A DNA stretch of 64,000 nt from Mucilaginibacter sp. UR6-11 (GTDB lineage Bacteria; Bacteroidota; Bacteroidia; Sphingobacteriales; Sphingobacteriaceae): contig NZ_JAJIWO010000001.1 of the NCBI RefSeq assembly GCF_020880695.1, positions 868,001-932,000 on the forward strand. Reading direction: 5' to 3'. Below, in pieces: positions 1-7,256 of the stretch (position 1 is the first letter of the stretch; each line of letters starts with the position of its first letter). Both the position numbers and the translations under genes were made by a program. The notes beneath the pieces were generated by a model that saw only the letters and a list, made by a program, of their open reading frames with translations, searched no databases and was not told the DNA's origin.

Positions 1-1
1 T

Positions 2-304
2 ACCGGATCGGCGCTCCAAAATGCGGGTCCCGGATATTTAAAGATCTTTAATGCCGACAGCACCTTTGCCAACGTACAGATTAGAAACACGGGAGCGATA
101 ATTTCGCACAGCGGAAAATACACGGTTGATGACGCTCAGAATTACACAGAAACCGCTTCATACCGGATACCTGAAATGGGCGGAGGCCCTTTAGGCAACG
201 CCTTTAAGTTGAAGTATAAATTTAGCGAAGATGCCAAAATGATTCAGATCAGTTATGTACTTGAAAACGGAATAGCCGCTACGGAGATTTGGCGCAAGTT
301 GTAG
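2..304 (+). CDS. DUF4488/lipocalin-like protein, C-terminal fragment
   Basis: An open frame enters from the left edge and ends at the TAG at 302-304, giving the last 100 residues of a protein. The fragment reads PGYLKIFNADSTFANVQI early, then TGAIISHSGKYTV, and ends in a strand-rich segment finishing IAATEIWRKL. This pattern resembles Bacteroidota DUF4488 proteins, small secreted beta-barrel-like proteins of unknown function. The start and any signal peptide lie outside the window. Assignment rests on remembered family pattern only; that it is a real coding end is well supported, the family is moderately so. Confidence 0.6.
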   Translation, partial: TGSALQNAGPGYLKIFNADSTFANVQIRNTGAIISHSGKYTVDDAQNYTETASYRIPEMGGGPLGNAFKLKYKFSEDAKMIQISYVLENGIAATEIWRKL

Positions 305-372
305 CCGGGGCAAATCAAAAAAGCGGGAACTTGCGCGATTGTTTTGAAAGGAATTTCAAAATGTAGCGCTAA

Positions 373-1635
373 CTACCGGCTATCAGTTTTTAACAACGGC
401 TGCAGGATCTTATCTGTTTCAGTAAGGCCTGTCTGTGCCTCCCAGGTTTGGTTCGCTATTTTTCCCTGCCGGTTGATAATAAAAAAACGGGGCGTACCAA
501 TACCTACGTTATAAGTGAAACCTGCCTGGCTAAAAAAGCCACCGGGTGTCCATACATCCGCCCACGGCATGTTTGTTTTTTTTACCCAGGCCTTCCAAGT
601 GGTATAAGAGCCGTCAATAGATACCGTATAAATTTCAAGCCCCTGGTCATGATACTTTTTGTAAAGCGGCAAAAGCAAATCACGGTCATAAAAACTGCTA
701 AAGCAGTCGGTCGACCAGAATTCAAGGATCACCACCTTACCCTTATAAGAAGCCAGCGGCAAAATGTTGGCAGCCGTATCTTTCAGTAAAATATTTTCAA
801 ACTTATCGCCTACGTGCAGGTTGCGATGATAGGTGACAAAATCGCCGGCCAATTGCCCGTAAAAAGATTGCCTGTTGGCCAATGTCAATGAATTAAAGGC
901 ACGTTTTATATCCCGGTAAGCTGAAGTAGCATGATCCGAATTATAATAGGTCAGGAAATAACTGCTAACCGGCGAATCGGGGTGAGCAACGGCAAACTGC
1001 AATCTCTTTTTATCAAGCAGCCGGATTGCCTTTTGTAAGCGCCGTTCAATAACCGGGTAATTGTTAAGTAAATAGGGTCGCGAATCATTTGCAATCATCT
1101 CGTTAAAGTCTGCCGGTGTTGCCTTGTGCGTCTTGTTTACCGAGTTGTAATATTTCCTGACAAAAATCCACAGCTTCGGATCGGAATAATCGCAGATCAG
1201 CTCCCCCGGATGCGATAAGGTATCGATCAATCGCAGCAGGCTGGCATTGCCGGCATAAAACCCATCTTCTTCTTTTTGCGCCGTGCTGCCCGCGCTAACT
1301 ATCGGGTTAAGAAACTCCTTCGAATCTGTTACCGGGTCCGCGTAAAAATCATCCGCTTTGGCATCAATCAGTACATCTTTCCCTTCAACCCAAAAAAAAC
1401 GTATCAATTGCGGATTGATTCGCAATCCATATTTTTTATTAACGGGATGATTGATCTTTAAAGAAAAAAGCCCGTCGGTTGTTGCAGCGCTGTCCAACAC
1501 TTCGCCCAAGTCTATATCCTCCAGGTAGATCTTTTCACCGGGCGACATCCCTGCAATTTTTCCCGAAACTTTTATCTGCGCAAACGCAGCACCATAACCT
1601 AAAAACAACAGGAAAAATGACAGGATTATTTTCAT
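373..1635 (-). CDS. Secreted TlpA-like thioredoxin-fold protein with CxxS site
   Basis: 420 aa. A signal peptide (residues 1-20, ending AAFAQ) sends it to the periplasm or outer membrane. Residues 21-100 look like the DUF4369 beta domain that precedes many Bacteroidota TlpA/ResA-like reductases; residues 100-265 are a helical linker; residues 275-415 are a thioredoxin fold (GDKFENILLKD, KGKVVILEFW, cis-Pro at GTPRFF, P382). The active-site segment reads FWSTDCFSSF, so the usual WCxxC is replaced by Cys311-Phe-Ser-Ser314: the first cysteine is kept and the resolving cysteine is lost. A monothiol (isomerase-like, glutathionylation-like or non-redox) role is therefore more likely than ordinary disulfide reduction. 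ATG start at 1635. No operon partner is visible. Confidence 0.85.
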   Translation of the reverse strand: MKIILSFFLLFLGYGAAFAQIKVSGKIAGMSPGEKIYLEDIDLGEVLDSAATTDGLFSLKINHPVNKKYGLRINPQLIRFFWVEGKDVLIDAKADDFYADPVTDSKEFLNPIVSAGSTAQKEEDGFYAGNASLLRLIDTLSHPGELICDYSDPKLWIFVRKYYNSVNKTHKATPADFNEMIANDSRPYLLNNYPVIERRLQKAIRLLDKKRLQFAVAHPDSPVSSYFLTYYNSDHATSAYRDIKRAFNSLTLANRQSFYGQLAGDFVTYHRNLHVGDKFENILLKDTAANILPLASYKGKVVILEFWSTDCFSSFYDRDLLLPLYKKYHDQGLEIYTVSIDGSYTTWKAWVKKTNMPWADVWTPGGFFSQAGFTYNVGIGTPRFFIINRQGKIANQTWEAQTGLTETDKILQPLLKTDSR

Positions 1636-2174
1636 TATTTATATACGGATAAGGTGGCTTAAATATAAAAATAAATCACCACTTTTCCACCGGCGCCGAC
1701 GCCGGAAATTTGTTTTGAAGGAATTTCAGGATCTGGTGCAGACCACCGGCAGATTTGTTAAATAATTGTTATTTTAGTGATACCAATAAGATCAAACCTG
1801 CCTGACCCTTGAAAACAAAACACTACATCAACCTGCTGGCGATTATGTAAACAGCAGTAGTTATAAATACACTTACACCTATAGCACGCTTGAATAATAG
1901 CAGGGGTGATTATAATTATAGGATTTAGGAAAGTAGTCGCAGACTACGGGCATAGTAGTCCGAAGTTATAAACTTCGGACAGCGGGTGGTTTTTACATAT
2001 TGATAATATAAAATCGGAAACCATACCTGACGATACACATACCGTCTGCTTTAATATGGTGGCTAATCTTGTACAGTTAGTGTTAATATGTGCATAAATA
2101 GTTTAGTGTTGCATCTGTCATTAATGCATATCTTTATATTGATTTTTAAATCTTTAAAGGAAGTGAGGGTGAAT
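1636..2174. other. Gene-free stretch with small hairpins
   Basis: 539 bases between a minus-strand gene and a plus-strand gene, so promoters for both should lie here. It holds a GC hairpin near 1690-1705 (CCGGCG/CGCCGG), a TTTTGAAGGAATTTCA motif at 1713-1727 also present near 342-357, and two adjacent hairpins at 1933-1980 listed separately. Open frames here are short and do not look coding. Confidence 0.5.
1933..1980. repeat. Paired palindromes (double hairpin)
   Basis: Two inverted repeats lie 10 nt apart. The first is GTAGTC-GCA-GACTAC (1933-1947). The second has perfect 10-bp arms, GTCCGAAGTT and AACTTCGGAC, around ATA (1958-1980). Neither is followed by a T run, so a REP-type dispersed repeat is more likely than a terminator. 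Confidence 0.65.
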
Positions 2175-2567
2175 ATGTACAGCAAATACGCAAAAGAACA
2201 GTATACTGAAAGATTATTAAAAAATGCATGGACGAGTATTAACCATCCATTAGACAATTATTCTTTCGAATCCAATTGCTCTGGTTGGTTGATAAATGAA
2301 AGATATAACGAAATCCGGCCTGTTACATACAAAATAAATAATGTTGGTAATAGAGTTTCAATGAAAGAAACTCTATTAGCTGCAAAGCCAACCCTATATC
2401 TAATTGAAGAGATAATACCCGCTTCTGAGGCAAAAAAAATACCAGAGTTTGCTCATATTGACTTTGGTGGTGTTGATGACGTAATGTTAGCCATTATCCA
2501 AAATTTTGATGGACGGGAGTTCCCAGTTATCTTTTTGGGACATCGTAAAATAACACACTTGAATTAA
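2175..2567 (+). CDS. Hypothetical protein
   Basis: About 130 aa, starting at the ATG at 2175, which is preceded by an AGGAAG-like purine stretch about 12 nt upstream; an upstream in-frame ATG at 2088 would add a hydrophobic, unlikely extension. The product (MYSKYAKEQYTERLL... to ...FLGHRKITHLN) has no signal peptide or membrane span and no motif I recognise. It contains a YLIEEIIP strand and an acidic FGGVDDVMLAIIQNFDGREFP segment. The gene is visibly richer in A+T than its neighbours and sits alone between gene-free stretches, which suggests an acquired gene. Function unknown. Confidence 0.55.
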   Translation: MYSKYAKEQYTERLLKNAWTSINHPLDNYSFESNCSGWLINERYNEIRPVTYKINNVGNRVSMKETLLAAKPTLYLIEEIIPASEAKKIPEFAHIDFGGVDDVMLAIIQNFDGREFPVIFLGHRKITHLN

Positions 2568-2754
2568 GCTTTGGTAAGCGCTGAAGGTACTGCAAAGATT
2601 GAATCATAATTAATCTTCTCTTCTTGGTTAGCGTTGTAATTAATTACCCGAAATTCATTACGTGTTAAAGGTGGATAAGGTTATAATATTTTACTATTAT
2701 ACACAAATAGATTCTAATTATCCAAATTTCATTTAGGTAACGCATTGACAGTAC

Positions 2755-3834
2755 TCACTCCCCCACCAACTGCACCACCACCCTGTTCACGGCCGTTAAA
2801 CTCATGCTTAATTTCCTGCTGATCTGCCGCTGGCTCAGTCCCTGCGCGTGTAGCCGGGTTATTTGATCGATCATTAGCTGGCGCTGCTGATGGTTGTAGG
2901 TCCGCAGGTGGTCGGGCTCCAGGCCGTAGCCGATAAACTCATAGCTGATAAAATTTGCCGGGCGGGTAATGCGCCATAAGATCACATTGTCGGCACCATA
3001 AATTTCACGGGTATTGCGCTGCTTTACCTGTTTTAAATAGCGGATACCTTTTTGGGTATGGCTCTCGCCGATGGCAAAGGCGCTGTCGGCAAAGTTGATG
3101 AGCATTTTACTTCCCTGCAGATCGTCGCGGGTGATGGGTTTTGACGGGTTGCGTTTGGGCGTATGCGCCAGTACCAAAACCGACAGGTTATGTTTGGCTT
3201 TCAGCGCCTTCAGGTTTTTCATCAGTGCCAGCGCCTGCGAGGTATGTTCGGTACCCTCGCGCAGGCAGGTAATGTTATCAATAATCACCACGGTGGCCTT
3301 GGTTCTTTCGATGGCATATTCAATGGCGGCGCTCATATAGTCATCATAACTATCAAAGCTGAAATGCATCTCGGCATTAGGGTTGAACCCGGCGCGGAAA
3401 AACTGGTCAGAAAAATCAAACACCACATCCTGGTAAGTATAGCGCGACTGGAACTGCTTGCCCGACATCTCGAAATCAAGATACAGCACCTTAAGCGGCG
3501 CGTCGGTCTCCACGCCAAACGGGCCGATCGGCTCGCGCCGTGCCAGCGCGTTGCCTATTTGCACGGCGAATATGGATTTGCCCACGTTGGTATCGGCAAA
3601 CATAATACAAAGCTCGCCCTGGTACCAGAGTTCGCCGCATAACTGCCCTGCCGGCGGGGTTATCTTTTCCTGCTGCAGCCATTGCTTGCCGGTATGGATC
3701 TCGAACAGGTTTTTAGCCGGATCGCGCTCGGGCACCTGGCCGCCCTTGCCCGCCTTTTCGGCGCGCCGGTTATATTCCTGCTGATTGTTGCGGATCATTT
3801 CAATAAAAAGGGGGCGTTCTGCGGTGTGGTACAT
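2755..3834 (-). CDS. RepA-like AAA ATPase with C-terminal HTH
   Basis: 359 aa from the preferred start at 3834. Domains: a short N-terminal region, then a RecA/RepA-type (AAA_25-like) ATPase core with Walker A ADTNVGKS near residues 80-87 (first Gly replaced by Ala), a VLYLDFEMS segment, Walker B VVIIDN near 182-187, LVLAHTPK (sensor-like) and DLQGSKMLINFADSAFAIG. The last 30 residues, GLSQRQISRKLSMSLTAVNRV, form a helix-turn-helix. RepA-like ATPases act as replicative helicases or loaders on plasmids and mobile elements. A 61-residue N-terminal extension is open to 4017 but is encoded by a hairpin-rich repeat and is probably not translated. The 10-bp repeat array at 4041-4140 lies just upstream. 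Role in a cryptic mobile element is inference. Confidence 0.8.
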   Translation of the reverse strand: MYHTAERPLFIEMIRNNQQEYNRRAEKAGKGGQVPERDPAKNLFEIHTGKQWLQQEKITPPAGQLCGELWYQGELCIMFADTNVGKSIFAVQIGNALARREPIGPFGVETDAPLKVLYLDFEMSGKQFQSRYTYQDVVFDFSDQFFRAGFNPNAEMHFSFDSYDDYMSAAIEYAIERTKATVVIIDNITCLREGTEHTSQALALMKNLKALKAKHNLSVLVLAHTPKRNPSKPITRDDLQGSKMLINFADSAFAIGESHTQKGIRYLKQVKQRNTREIYGADNVILWRITRPANFISYEFIGYGLEPDHLRTYNHQQRQLMIDQITRLHAQGLSQRQISRKLSMSLTAVNRVVVQLVGE

Positions 3835-3909
3835 GGTGTTGGGTTTTAATGGGTTTGTTAATTGCAATGGCCGGGACTCACCCCCGGCTACGCTGCGCTG
3901 GTCGACCCA

Positions 3910-3932
3910 CTCTTCCGCAAGCGGGAAAGAGG
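3910..3932. repeat. Inverted repeat inside apparent ORF extension
   Basis: CTCTTCCGC and GCGGGAAAGAG pair around AA. It is part of a GC-rich block (about 3870-3990, GGCTACGCTGCGCTGGTCGA) that resembles dispersed Bacteroidota intergenic repeats rather than coding DNA. It argues that the upstream ATPase extension is artefactual. Confidence 0.5.
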
Positions 3933-4040
3933 TTGGTTTACTGCCGTCGCGCACGAAGTGCCGCGGGGTGAGTAACCGCGCGCCGGGTACATTACAAATT
4001 TCCGCAATCCCCCTCAATAAAATGGTGACACTGTTTTGTC

Positions 4041-4140
4041 AGTGTTCCGAAGTGTTCCGCTTCGTTCCGGGGTGTTCCGAAGTGTTCCGGGGTGTTCCGA
4101 AGTGTTCCGGGGTGTTCCGCTCACGCAAAGTGGAACACCT
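4041..4140. repeat. 8 x 10-bp GTTCCG tandem array with inverted end (copy 1)
   Basis: Eight consecutive 10-bp units with consensus RGTGTTCCGN run from 4041 to 4120, exactly in register. They are followed by TCACGCAAAG and by TGGAACAC, the inverse of the unit core GTGTTCCA/G. The period equals about one DNA helical turn. The same array, with the same number of units and the same 18-nt ending TCACGCAAAGTGGAACAC, occurs at 56321-56420. It lies directly upstream of the RepA-like ATPase gene on the minus strand. Confidence 0.9.
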
Positions 4141-4246
4141 GCTTTATTTCATCCCGACAGGTTTATACAGGTAACAATATCACTACGGTAAATACCTGTC
4201 GTTATTAATTTTATTAATTTGGCATCAACCAATTATACAAAGCATC

Positions 4247-5197
4247 ATGGAAACAAGTCACTTATCCCGTCGCGGGTTTATTGGCAGCAGCGCGGTTGCC
4301 GCAGCCGGAATGTTAATGTTGTCAAAGAGCTCATTTGCCCGTTCGGTTTTTGGCGGGGCCGATAAACCAAATTCGGTTGTCGGTGGTGTGCTGATTGGGG
4401 TAACTACCTACTCGTACGGCCACATGAAAAATGTCAGCGCCGAGGATATGCTGCAATATTGTTTACAGGATAACATCAGCGGTGTTGAACTGCGCGGCGA
4501 TGCTGCCGAGCTAACCGCAGGCGCACCTAAACGCGCTGCAGGGCAGTCAGGGGCCGACTTTGCCAAAATAATGGCCGACTGGCGCGCCAACGTATCAATG
4601 GACCAGTTTAAAGCCATCCGCAAGCTGTATAATGACGCCGGTGTAAACATTTACGCTTACAAACCGGTGGTTTTTGGCACCAACAACACCGATGCCGAAA
4701 TTGAGTACGCCTTTAATGCCGCCAAAGCACTGGGCGCCACACACTGCAATTGCGAAATGCCCGAACATAATGATGCCCAAACCCAACGCATCGGCGACCT
4801 GGCTGCCAAACATAAAATGCGCGTTGGCTACCATGCCCACACCCAGGCTACGCCTACCTTATGGGATACGGCTATGGCACAATCGGCCTATAACTGCATT
4901 AATCTGGACATTGGCCATTACATTGCAGGCAATAACACCAACACCCTTGAGTTTATTGAAAAAAACCACGCCCGTATAACCAGCATGCACATCAAGGACC
5001 GTAAAGTAAACAACGGCCCTAATACTGAGTTTGGCTTAGGCGATACACCAATAAAAGATGTATTACTGCTGATGAAGAAGAAAAAATACAAGTTCCCGGC
5101 CACTATCGAGCTGGAATACAAAGTACCAGCCGACTCCACCGACGTAAAAGAGGTTGCCAAATGCCGCGCGTATATGGCGGCGATACTAAGCGCCTAA
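4247..5197 (+). CDS. Tat-exported sugar phosphate isomerase/epimerase-like protein
   Basis: 316 aa, xylose-isomerase-like TIM barrel. The N-terminus carries a twin-arginine signal, SRRGFIG at residues 7-13, followed by a hydrophobic stretch and SSFAR, so export of the folded protein is expected. Barrel landmarks: VELRGD (Glu81), NCEMPEHN (170s), GYHAHT (His196/His198), NLDIGH (Asp221/His224), MHIKDRK, and IELEY (Glu288), the usual set of divalent-metal and substrate ligands in this family. Substrate cannot be told from sequence. It converges on the GH43 gene with a 4-base overlap of the two stop regions (CTAA, 5194-5197), and secreted sugar-isomerase-like proteins often accompany glycoside hydrolases in Bacteroidota. 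Confidence 0.85.
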   Translation: METSHLSRRGFIGSSAVAAAGMLMLSKSSFARSVFGGADKPNSVVGGVLIGVTTYSYGHMKNVSAEDMLQYCLQDNISGVELRGDAAELTAGAPKRAAGQSGADFAKIMADWRANVSMDQFKAIRKLYNDAGVNIYAYKPVVFGTNNTDAEIEYAFNAAKALGATHCNCEMPEHNDAQTQRIGDLAAKHKMRVGYHAHTQATPTLWDTAMAQSAYNCINLDIGHYIAGNNTNTLEFIEKNHARITSMHIKDRKVNNGPNTEFGLGDTPIKDVLLLMKKKKYKFPATIELEYKVPADSTDVKEVAKCRAYMAAILSA

Positions 5198-6150
5198 TCT
5201 TTATCGATAGTTAAAAAGCGGAAACTATTCTTATCAGCCACCAGCGCTGCGGGTTTATCTTTGGTAAAGGCCAGTTTGATAATGGCGGTTTTGCGGCTTT
5301 GCACCCTGGTATTGCTGTTATGGGTATGCAATACGTAATACATTTGCCCGCCCCTGCCAATAAATATATCGCCATGGCCGGTGCCGTTAAACCCCACCAA
5401 ATGCCGGTCGATGATCGGGTTGGTCGGGCTCTTGGTCCACGGCCCCATGGGCGAGGTTGAAGTGGCATAACCTATGGCGTAATCGATATTCTGATAATCA
5501 TTGCTTGAGTAAAGCAGGTAGTACAAGCCATTGTGTTTGATAACCGTCGGCCCCTCGCAAACGGGCCAGCGGCTGTTAGCGGTGTTTTCCCAGGGCAGGC
5601 TGGAGTTAACACACTCTTTGGCAGCGGCAGTGTCAATATCCGACAGGTCATCTTTCAAAGGCGCCACAAAGATCCGGTTACCTTTCTGCAGCCGAACGAA
5701 ATACAGGTACAGTTTGCCATCACTATCTTTAAAAATAAATGGATCGATCTGGTGAACCGGGCCTGATATGGCCTTAATCGTTTTCTGTTTAAACGGCCCG
5801 AGCGGACTATCGCTTTCGGCAATGGCCAAATCTTCATTAGCGGCGTAAGCCAGGTAGTACTTCCCCTTATTTTTAAAAACCTGCGGCGCCCAGAACTTGG
5901 CGGTACCGTAGCTGTCACCCTTTAACAAAGCGTGGCCGTCTGCGCCCTTCCCTGCTGGCCCGTGCCAATTCACCAGGTCGGACGATTGATAAACCGGGAA
6001 ACCTTTGGGGCTGCCGGTTCCGTACAGGTAATATTGACCGCCACCGTAAAATATGGTTGGGTCGGCCAATAACAGGGTGTCTTTAGAGGTTGACTGCGCA
6101 TTGGCAGTTACGGCGGCAAATAATGCGCAGAGCAGGTACAGGTATTTCAT
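5194..6150 (-). CDS. Glycoside hydrolase family 43-like secreted enzyme
   Basis: 318 aa with a signal peptide (MKYLYLLCALFAAVTANAQ). It has the five-bladed propeller pattern of GH43: LADPTIF with the catalytic base Asp30, HQIDPFIF with the pKa-modulating Asp136, and VCEGPTVI with the proton donor Glu199. YYLYGTGS, FWAPQVFKN and YYLLYSSNDY are typical blade segments. Expected activity is on arabinose- or xylose-containing plant polysaccharides (arabinanase, arabinofuranosidase or xylosidase); exact specificity cannot be read. Length suits a single catalytic domain with no carbohydrate-binding module. It is tail-to-tail with the Tat-exported isomerase-like gene. Confidence 0.88.
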   Translation of the reverse strand: MKYLYLLCALFAAVTANAQSTSKDTLLLADPTIFYGGGQYYLYGTGSPKGFPVYQSSDLVNWHGPAGKGADGHALLKGDSYGTAKFWAPQVFKNKGKYYLAYAANEDLAIAESDSPLGPFKQKTIKAISGPVHQIDPFIFKDSDGKLYLYFVRLQKGNRIFVAPLKDDLSDIDTAAAKECVNSSLPWENTANSRWPVCEGPTVIKHNGLYYLLYSSNDYQNIDYAIGYATSTSPMGPWTKSPTNPIIDRHLVGFNGTGHGDIFIGRGGQMYYVLHTHNSNTRVQSRKTAIIKLAFTKDKPAALVADKNSFRFLTIDKD

Positions 6151-6219
6151 TGGTTTATAATTTAGGCTAAGATAAAATTTATGGATCTACTTTGTGCCCC
6201 GGCTATCGTAAAGAATTGG

Positions 6220-6831
6220 TTATAATCGGTCTTTTACTACTAATGTACCCGCTACCACATCATGCAGGCATTGCTGCTGCTTGTTAAAAAAACAGTACAG
6301 GTAGCCTATACCCAACGTAAGCACCGATAATACTTTGGCGAAATTCCGGCCGGCGGCATGGTTTACCGAGATCCTGTCGCCCTGCATATCACAAACTCTT
6401 ATCTTTAATATTTGCTTGCCGTAGGCACCCTGCTTCGCCGAGCTTTCCATCACGATATGATAAATCAGGTTTACAATAGGTATAATAACCAACAAGCTCA
6501 ATGCTACCGCTATCAGCGCAATCTTATTACTCAGGAATATGGTTACGATGAAGGCCAGGACTGAACAAACCGTCGACACCAAAAACCAATCGATTACCGC
6601 GGCGGTGGCCCGCTGGTCAAAACTGCCGAAGTACTGTAGCAAAGCCTGTTTTTGAAAGCCGAAAAGCTGGCGCAGTTCGGCAACTTCGTGGGCCTCTTTG
6701 TAGTCGTCCATGGCATCGGTCTTTACAAAATCGCCGGGTTTTATCCCGAGTTCCCTGAGCTCATCTAGGCTGTAGGGGCCCTCGGGTTTGCCATTTATTA
6801 CCAGGATATATTTGTGTGTTGGCGATACCAT
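6220..6831 (-). CDS. GYF_2-RDD family membrane protein
   Basis: 203 aa. Residues 1-60 form a GYF_2/DUF4339-like domain (YILVINGKPEGPYSLDELRELGIKPGDFV), a soluble module thought to bind peptides. Residues 70-200 form an RDD domain with FDQRATAAVIDWFLVS, several hydrophobic spans (around 80-105, 110-130 and 165-185) and KQGAYGKQILKIRV. RDD proteins are inner-membrane proteins, some implicated in ion transport, most uncharacterised. ATG start at 6831. No partner gene is near; the divergent metE leader begins about 60 nt away. Confidence 0.85.
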   Translation of the reverse strand: MVSPTHKYILVINGKPEGPYSLDELRELGIKPGDFVKTDAMDDYKEAHEVAELRQLFGFQKQALLQYFGSFDQRATAAVIDWFLVSTVCSVLAFIVTIFLSNKIALIAVALSLLVIIPIVNLIYHIVMESSAKQGAYGKQILKIRVCDMQGDRISVNHAAGRNFAKVLSVLTLGIGYLYCFFNKQQQCLHDVVAGTLVVKDRL

Positions 6832-6888
6832 GTTGCTCTAAAATTAAGATTAATCTTTCATTACGATGGTGATTGTTTTAATCTTACT

Positions 6889-6896
6889 TATATTTG
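6889..6896 (+). promoter_or_regulatory. Bacteroidota -7 promoter box for metE
   Basis: TATATTTG matches the Bacteroidota -7 consensus TAnnTTTG exactly and lies about 30 nt before the cobalamin riboswitch. No convincing -33 TTTG is seen at the usual spacing, so confidence is moderate. Confidence 0.5.
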
Positions 6897-6924
6897 CCTC
6901 AAGTTCTTTACTTTATTTCAACAG

Positions 6925-7100
6925 ATAGGTTCGCGGTTATGATGACCGCGATTAAAAAGGAACCGTGTGTGAATCACGGGCTGTCGCGCAACTGTATGTA
7001 ACACACCAAGGTTGATGCCTTAACTCCAAAATATGTCCATTATTCGCTAACGCGGATGAGAAGGACGGCACCAACGTTACAAGCCAGGATACTTGCCATT
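6925..7100 (+). ncRNA. Cobalamin riboswitch upstream of metE
   Basis: The leader contains the ordered conserved elements of a cobalamin riboswitch: AGGTTCGCGGTT at the 5' end, AAAAAGGAACC followed by GTGTGTGAATCACGGGCTGTCGCGCAACTGTA-like core (about 6953-6990), GCGGATGAGAAGGACGGC (about 7050-7070), and the B12-box-type AAGCCAGGATACTTGCC (7081-7097). It precedes metE, the cobalamin-independent methionine synthase, a classic B12-repressed target. Binding of cobalamin is expected to lower metE expression when the B12-dependent MetH can work. Confidence 0.92.
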
Positions 7101-7256
7101 TGTTTAAGACAATGCTTTCGCGTTATGAAGCAGTAGTCAGAGCACATGAAGGAATTTATAGGGGCGTTGTATGCCCGTATATTTTGCTGCGCGTGTCTTT
7201 TATTACCATTCCCACGAAAGCATACCGAAAACCGTAAGGAGCATTAAGTCAAATTA

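Noticed and set aside
2063..2257. 64-codon minus-strand ORF
   Set aside because: Overlaps the better supported plus-strand gene and has no recognisable feature.
4041..4140. CRISPR or coding repeat
   Set aside because: Units are contiguous without spacers, and a 10-bp period changes frame at every unit, so neither a CRISPR nor a protein repeat fits.
3785..4174. 129-codon plus-strand ORF over the repeat array
   Set aside because: It is antisense to the ATPase front and its second half is only the translated 10-bp array.
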